Assembly (NCBI GenBank): GCA_034509925.1
Contig: CM067536.1
Span: forward strand, 4,210,501 to 4,274,500
Source of the DNA: Hirudinaria manillensis
Taxonomy: Eukaryota > Annelida > Clitellata > Hirudinida > Hirudinidae
DNA: 64,000 nt
Reading direction: 5' to 3'
In this document: one piece after another, positions 58,801 to 64,000 of the stretch
Layout: each line of letters starts with the position of its first letter
Numbering within the stretch: position 1 is the first letter of the stretch
Program-made: the position numbers and the translations under genes
Notes under the pieces: generated by a model
Seen by the model: only the letters and a program-made list of their open reading frames with translations
The model's database searches: none
Told to the model about the DNA's origin: nothing

Positions 58801-61800
58801 GCAAATTAAAACATATTTCTTCCAACGCGATCTCTCCAGTTTGGGGCATAAATAAATATTACAGTATCGGTCACCATAAGGTTAAGCAATTGAAGCTTGT
58901 TAATAATACTATCAGAATTTAATTGATTCATCATAAACCAAGCTGAGCAGCACCGGCTTCAGGTTGTTGAAAGGCATAGGCAGCAGTTTCCCAAACTAAA
59001 AAACATGTCAGAACATGCAATTTCAGAATTTTGTTTATGATGTACCCTAATATACATATTCCATGATGTTTCCTCTCTTGGATTAACACAATTAAAACAA
59101 TTAGTGAATGACAAAAGTGAAATAAATACAAATGTAGAGGATGTTAACAATCTGAATGATGGTTATGATGATTTTCATTAACCAGATTTAATAAATCTCT
59201 GCTAACCTTCAAGAAGACAAGCAATACTTCCAAAGCTGCATTTGAAAGACTGACCTTGAACTTCTTGTGCCTAAAATTGATGAAACCATTTGAAGAAAAA
59301 CCATCAGCAAGCAAGCCCCATCTCATTCTTACTTAATTTCTGTGAGGAATGCACTGATAACCTTCTCCTCATTAGATATAAGTGCTCTTAATAAATCTTT
59401 CTTTGGAAATAAAGTGCTTCTCTGCTTCAAGAGCTCAAATGCTGTGTAGAAGAAACCAACAAATGATGTTTTATATTCATATTTAAAAGAGCACTTCTCG
59501 TGTAAAGAAAATATTGCATAACCTTAACTCCACAAATGAGTTTATGAGAATAAGAGAATAACATTTAATAAAATATAATTTATATGCAAAATATAATCTC
59601 ATTTAACTAAGATGTATCAGAAATGTAGACTCATTTACTGTCTTTTCAGTTTTTAAGCTTTCTTAACATACCAACTGCAAGCACTTCTTAAAGTGGGATG
59701 TGATTGGGGTACCAATGGAGAAATAAAAAAGATCATCAGGCCAACAGAAGATTGATGTGCCCCCCCCCCTCCAAAAGCAGAAATGACACCCTCCCTAATA
59801 ATACATAATGATTGTTCAATAAATCCCCATAAATTATTTATTTGTAGGTCCACGGGTCAAAATTTATCCATAATTTTAGCTAAAATAGTTTTTAATAAAA
59901 CTGAAGTAACTTATTGCAACAAATTGCTTACTAGGCATAATTCCCAGATTAAAATCAATATTAAATCCAACTGAAACTACTCAGGGTGTTTACTCCTGAG
60001 CTGTTTATAGTATTAGGTGCCAGTCTTACCATGAAAAAATTTGATGCAATTTGGAATGCTCAGAGGAAGATGGATGAAAATATTGTCAAAAATATCATTT
60101 TGTCAAAAAAAAAATTATTTTGAACTAAAGAAAAACATTCTTTGGACATTACTTTATCTGATTTTCAGAAAAGTTTTTTGACAAAACAGTAACAAATCTA
60201 CATTTTTTGTAGACTGTCATGACCATATTAATATATCAAAAGCAATGGATTTTATGAATTTCATCTTAATTCTTGATCAAAATTTAAAAAAATAAATGAG
60301 TTATATTCTATAAGGACATTATGCATGACTCCCTAATTTGAATATATTATGCCTTTTTGAACCAAAGTTATCATAACAAATTTAGACTATCATAATATTT
60401 GTTCTATAGCTGTATCTAAACAAGAAAACTATAAAAATAGTACTTCAGTTCAATAGTTTAGTAGATCATATTTTGTATTGGTAGGTGCAGCTGATTATCA
60501 GCTGAAGAGATAGTAAAAATTGTGGCCTTTAAAATTAGCAAATCTTCACTTAGAAAGATTGCCAAGCATTTAAATATAGTTTTTGTTCAAATTTTGATAG
60601 ATTCAGTATATGAGAGTATTAAAAAATATAAGGGTGGGGGTGTAACCTTTTTTCACCCACTTTATGTGTTATATATGGGCTAAATTCCACAAGTATTTGA
60701 ATTTTACTTAAAGTCTAACATAAGCATCTTACAAATTGTGGTTGATTAAAACTTATTGCTAGTTTATAAAGTCCTCATTAAAATATAAGAATACTAAGTT
60801 TACAAACCAGATGTTCTGTAGCCATTCCCAATAAGATCAGCAAACATATGAAGTAATGTTGGAAATAGAAGACCATCCAGTTCTGAAGCCTCAAGATTAT
60901 TTGCATTGTTCTTGATGTAATCATCAAACCTTCAAATGCAGATTTCATTAACAAGAATATCAAAATTGCCCTCAGAAAGTGTAATTACCTGTTGAACTGC
61001 AGCAAGAGTACTGTCGGATCTGATGTCAAGCTGTTCAGGGCTACAGAATTTGATGAACCAATATTTTTACTGACTAGACTTTTAAGCAGAAGTTCATTTT
61101 TGTTACAAACAAATTTTTGGACTTTTTTTATGGGGTCAGAAGTCATTTCATTCTGAAATCATTAAGACTGAATATCAAATCATTTACATTAGATCAAAAA
61201 CTATATGATGATTCCTGTAAAAAAAATACCTTCCTATCGGTATTAAATGCCAACCATTAAACTTAGTGTTCATGTGGTAATGTATTTTTAACAAACAATG
61301 TTTTTAATTTAATTTGCAACAGTGCCAATTTTCCAACCTGCACCCCAAGGAGCACCCTCAGGTAGGGTACTATAGGTATGATAGATTATTCATATATTTT
61401 TTATCAGATAGATACATAGAGATAACTAAACTGGGAATCTTTTCCATTGTTTGCTATATAGCCTTACAACAGTTAATTTAAGGTTAGCCCCTGCTTTGAA
61501 AAATAAATATTTTTTTATAACCCTTACATATCTTTAATATCCGAATTACTGATCCTTTTTTGTGTCTTCTAAAGATCATCTCGTATTTAAAAAACTTTAT
61601 CGTAACATAGTTAAGGCAGCTTCAGTTCACGATAGTATAACTATTGTATTAAGTTGGGTAGCAGTTTCCATTATCGTTTTCTTGATTCGGAGCTCAGCCC
61701 TATTACACCATTGGACTTGCACGTTCGTATTTCAAATAATGTAAAAGTCAAAATGTTTAAAAAGAGGCTTACCGAATATCCTCTCCGCTTCAAATAAAAA

Positions 61801-61856
61801 TTTACACAAGTTGAAATCCTATCCTGTTTATCGGAACTGTTTACGTCTCCGGACAT
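55833..61856 (-). CDS. TAF5L: TAF5L, SAGA/PCAF-complex WD40 subunit (569 aa)
   Basis: Scaffold subunit of the SAGA-type histone acetyltransferase complex. Sixteen exons: 61856-61773, 61152-60989, 60929-60808, 59441-59333, 59270-59207, 58995-58939, 57620-57566, 57507-57318, 57231-57130, 57055-56946, 56880-56799, 56735-56624, 56549-56381, 56314-56192, 56099-56042 and 55941-55833. They total 569 aa (human TAF5L is 589). Exon 1 is the LisH-like segment ([11 protein letters not shown], compare CYLKRRQY). Exons 2-5 give the TAF5 NTD2 helical domain ([32 protein letters not shown]). WD40 repeats follow, including [19 protein letters not shown] and [20 protein letters not shown], which match TAF5L better than TAF5. 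The end [17 protein letters not shown] corresponds to the last beta-strand. Exon 6 (19 codons) is the least certain. Introns 3 and 6 exceed 1.3 kb and hold nothing recognised. Confidence 0.93.
57877..57891. repeat. Poly-C run in TAF5L intron 6
   Basis: Fifteen consecutive C bases. A second run of about eleven C occurs at 59760-59770 in intron 3 of the same gene. Confidence 0.9.
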
Positions 61857-62534
61857 TTTTGTACTGAGAAAACCGCCGCTTCACGAAACCTCAACACATA
61901 CATACTAAATCCAGATGTTATATAGCTATAAGCTATAATTTTTAGTTTACATTACGATGATTTAAAAAACGTAATGACTTTAATGGCAATGTAAAAGAGT
62001 CGCAAACATTAAAAACATCAAAAGACTTCTAGACGTGAATGAAACATTCTATTCAGAATACAAATTTAGAGACATGATACTCTCGCAACTCCCAAATAAC
62101 ATTTCGACTTTATTTAATTAACAATCATTACCTTAATAGCGTCATAATTTTCGAAACAAATGCTTGTAGTACAGCAATATCTAGTAAAGTCATCCTCTTT
62201 CCTTAACATATGGGGATATAAATGACTAAAGAGAAGTTGTTTGGCTGCCACACGTCTTGGAATAGTTCTTATGGCAAACTACGTTGATGCTAAGCAACGT
62301 TGCAACCAAGGTCACCCCCTCAATTTAAAGGCTAAGTCGTTCTTGTAAAATCTTTCGTCTTAACACCTTCATCAATTCTTCCGGTTTCTCTCTCTTCTCA
62401 AGTTTATTCATACCGTCACCCATGGGCCAACTTATAGTAGTGCTACTATGACTCAAAACATGACAACCTAGAAGAATGAACTATCACACAAAAAACGAAC
62501 TATTATATTTAAACAGTTTCAAATTGCGGTCACG
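61857..62534. promoter_or_regulatory. Divergent promoter region of TAF5L
   Basis: The 678 bp upstream of the TAF5L ATG separate it from a candidate plus-strand start at 62535. No coding exon recognised inside. Likely a bidirectional promoter if the small plus-strand gene is real. Confidence 0.4.
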
Positions 62535-62842
62535 ATGGCAGAACTGTAAGTAATATTTTCCTAGACACGACTTCTATCAGACAAAACATAGATCATGTAC
62601 GACGCCATTCTCTGCATTTATTATATCACTTTCGAGGTGCCTTAAATCGAGATTTTATAATTGAACTACACAAACACTTTTACGATACAGCAAAGCTCCT
62701 CCGTCATGAATATTTAGTACCTTCAAAATCTGGTCGTCTTTCTCAAACACCGGTTTCTGGCAAGAAAATTTTCTGTGTGATCTACAATATTATATATAAC
62801 TTTTTGCTAATAAATAAAATAATTAAGTCAATTACTTTTTAA
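62535..62842 (+). CDS. Possible small two-exon gene of unknown function (90 aa)
   Basis: ATGGCAGAACT is followed by a perfect GTAAGT donor (62535-62545). The next acceptor, TTCTATCAG (62580), joins in phase and opens a frame of 86 codons from 62581 to 62842. The product begins MAELQNIDHVRRHSLHLLY and contains FRGALNRDFIIELHKHFYD, then LLRHEYLVPSKSGRLSQTP. The composition looks protein-like up to about residue 68; the final AT-rich 22 codons (FCVIYNIIYNFLL...) read like intron or 3' UTR, so the true exon may end near 62756-62760 and continue elsewhere. An AATAAA lies at about 62811. I do not recognise the family. Confidence 0.4.
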
Positions 62843-63032
62843 GATAAAATTGCTTGCAATTATCGATAATGAATACTTACCAATAGCTACTTAAATTAAA
62901 CATTTTAAAGAAATATTTTTTTAAAGCACATTTCAATATTATTTTAAAATACTATATTTAAATAAAATATTTTATCATTATTTTAGCATTTTTGTCTATA
63001 AATCGAGGCTTATGAAACTAGATGAACAATCT

Positions 63033-63055
63033 TTGTTTTCTCTTCCTTTTTGCGT
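63033..63055 (+). promoter_or_regulatory. Pyrimidine-rich (5' TOP-like) initiator of RPS17
   Basis: TTTGTTTTCTCTTCCTTTTT lies about 25-50 bases before the RPS17 ATG. Vertebrate and ascidian ribosomal-protein mRNAs start at a C within such a tract, which places them under mTOR-dependent translational control. The transcription start itself is inferred. Confidence 0.5.
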
Positions 63056-63080
63056 TTAGGTTCACGCTGGTTGTATCGAT

Positions 63081-63752
<672 letters not shown>

Positions 63753-63891
63753 ATGTTTGAACTGTAATAAACCGTTCAAAGATTTACTTCATTGCTTTGG
63801 AGTTTTGTTTGGTAATCTTTGCATGGGGATACACAATCATTGGGATAAATGATTTACAAATGTTTGGTCTATGGTACTGTGTTGTTGCCAG

Positions 63892-63897
63892 AATAAA
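63892..63897 (+). promoter_or_regulatory. Poly(A) signal of RPS17
   Basis: AATAAA 140 bases after the RPS17 stop codon. The remaining bases to the window end show no gene. Confidence 0.75.
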
Positions 63898-64000
63898 AAT
63901 TTTAATCTCAACTGATTTCCTTGTGCTTGGTTTTTACATTAATTGCTAAAATGCAAGGTTAAAACTTCATAACTTCATATGCTAAATTGCTCAGGCTGAG

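Overview
The window is nuclear DNA of an invertebrate animal. Coding sequence is cut into many short exons with GT-AG (occasionally GC-AG) splice sites. Introns and spacers are AT-rich and hold simple repeats and decayed LINE and pogo/Tigger pieces. The gene set (APP, tetraspanins, CLIP-170, DUS4L, HEXIM, an orthodox aquaporin, an AF9/ENL homologue, a paired-like homeobox gene, TAF5L, RPS17) is bilaterian, with many ancestral-looking introns and about one gene per 5 kb. A compact invertebrate deuterostome such as an ascidian fits best, but this is inference and other invertebrates are not excluded. Gene models were assembled by hand from translations, splice signals and reading-phase bookkeeping; for every fully modelled gene except HEXIM the exon lengths sum to a whole number of codons.

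Layout. 1-1626 (-): 5' half of an APP-family gene (signal peptide and E1 domain), running off the left edge. 3175-21578 (-): tandem cluster of three paralogous tetraspanins, each with the same seven-exon plan. The middle copy carries a roughly 530-bp perfect TGAG array directly against a splice acceptor, and its first intron holds a decayed pogo/Tigger transposon and a LINE 3' end. 24927-29255 (-): 592-aa coiled-coil protein resembling the ODAD1/CCDC63 outer-dynein-arm docking family. 30744-39589 (-): 23-exon CLIP-170 gene (two CAP-Gly domains, long coiled coil with internal 110-aa repeats, two zinc knuckles). 40969-42708 (-): DUS4L tRNA-dihydrouridine synthase. 43671 on (+): HEXIM, divergent from DUS4L. 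46287-47697 (-): aquaporin. 49771-53493 (+): AF9/ENL (MLLT1/3) homologue with a YEATS domain, four AT-hooks and a C-terminal AHD. 53528-54662 (-): small Isx-like paired-class homeobox gene, tail to tail with it. 55833-61856 (-): TAF5L. 62535-62842 (+): possible short unknown gene. 63081-63752 (+): ribosomal protein S17.

Functionally several neighbours belong to RNA polymerase II control (HEXIM restrains P-TEFb, AF9/ENL recruits it in the super elongation complex, TAF5L is a SAGA subunit), but there is no sign that they form an operon. The most unusual observations are the AT-hooks and altered acyl-lysine pocket of the AF9/ENL homologue, the microsatellite acting as a splice-acceptor region, paralogue-specific GC splice donors, recent 330-bp coding duplications in CLIP, and poly(A) signals of the convergent AF9/homeobox pair that each lie inside the opposing gene.
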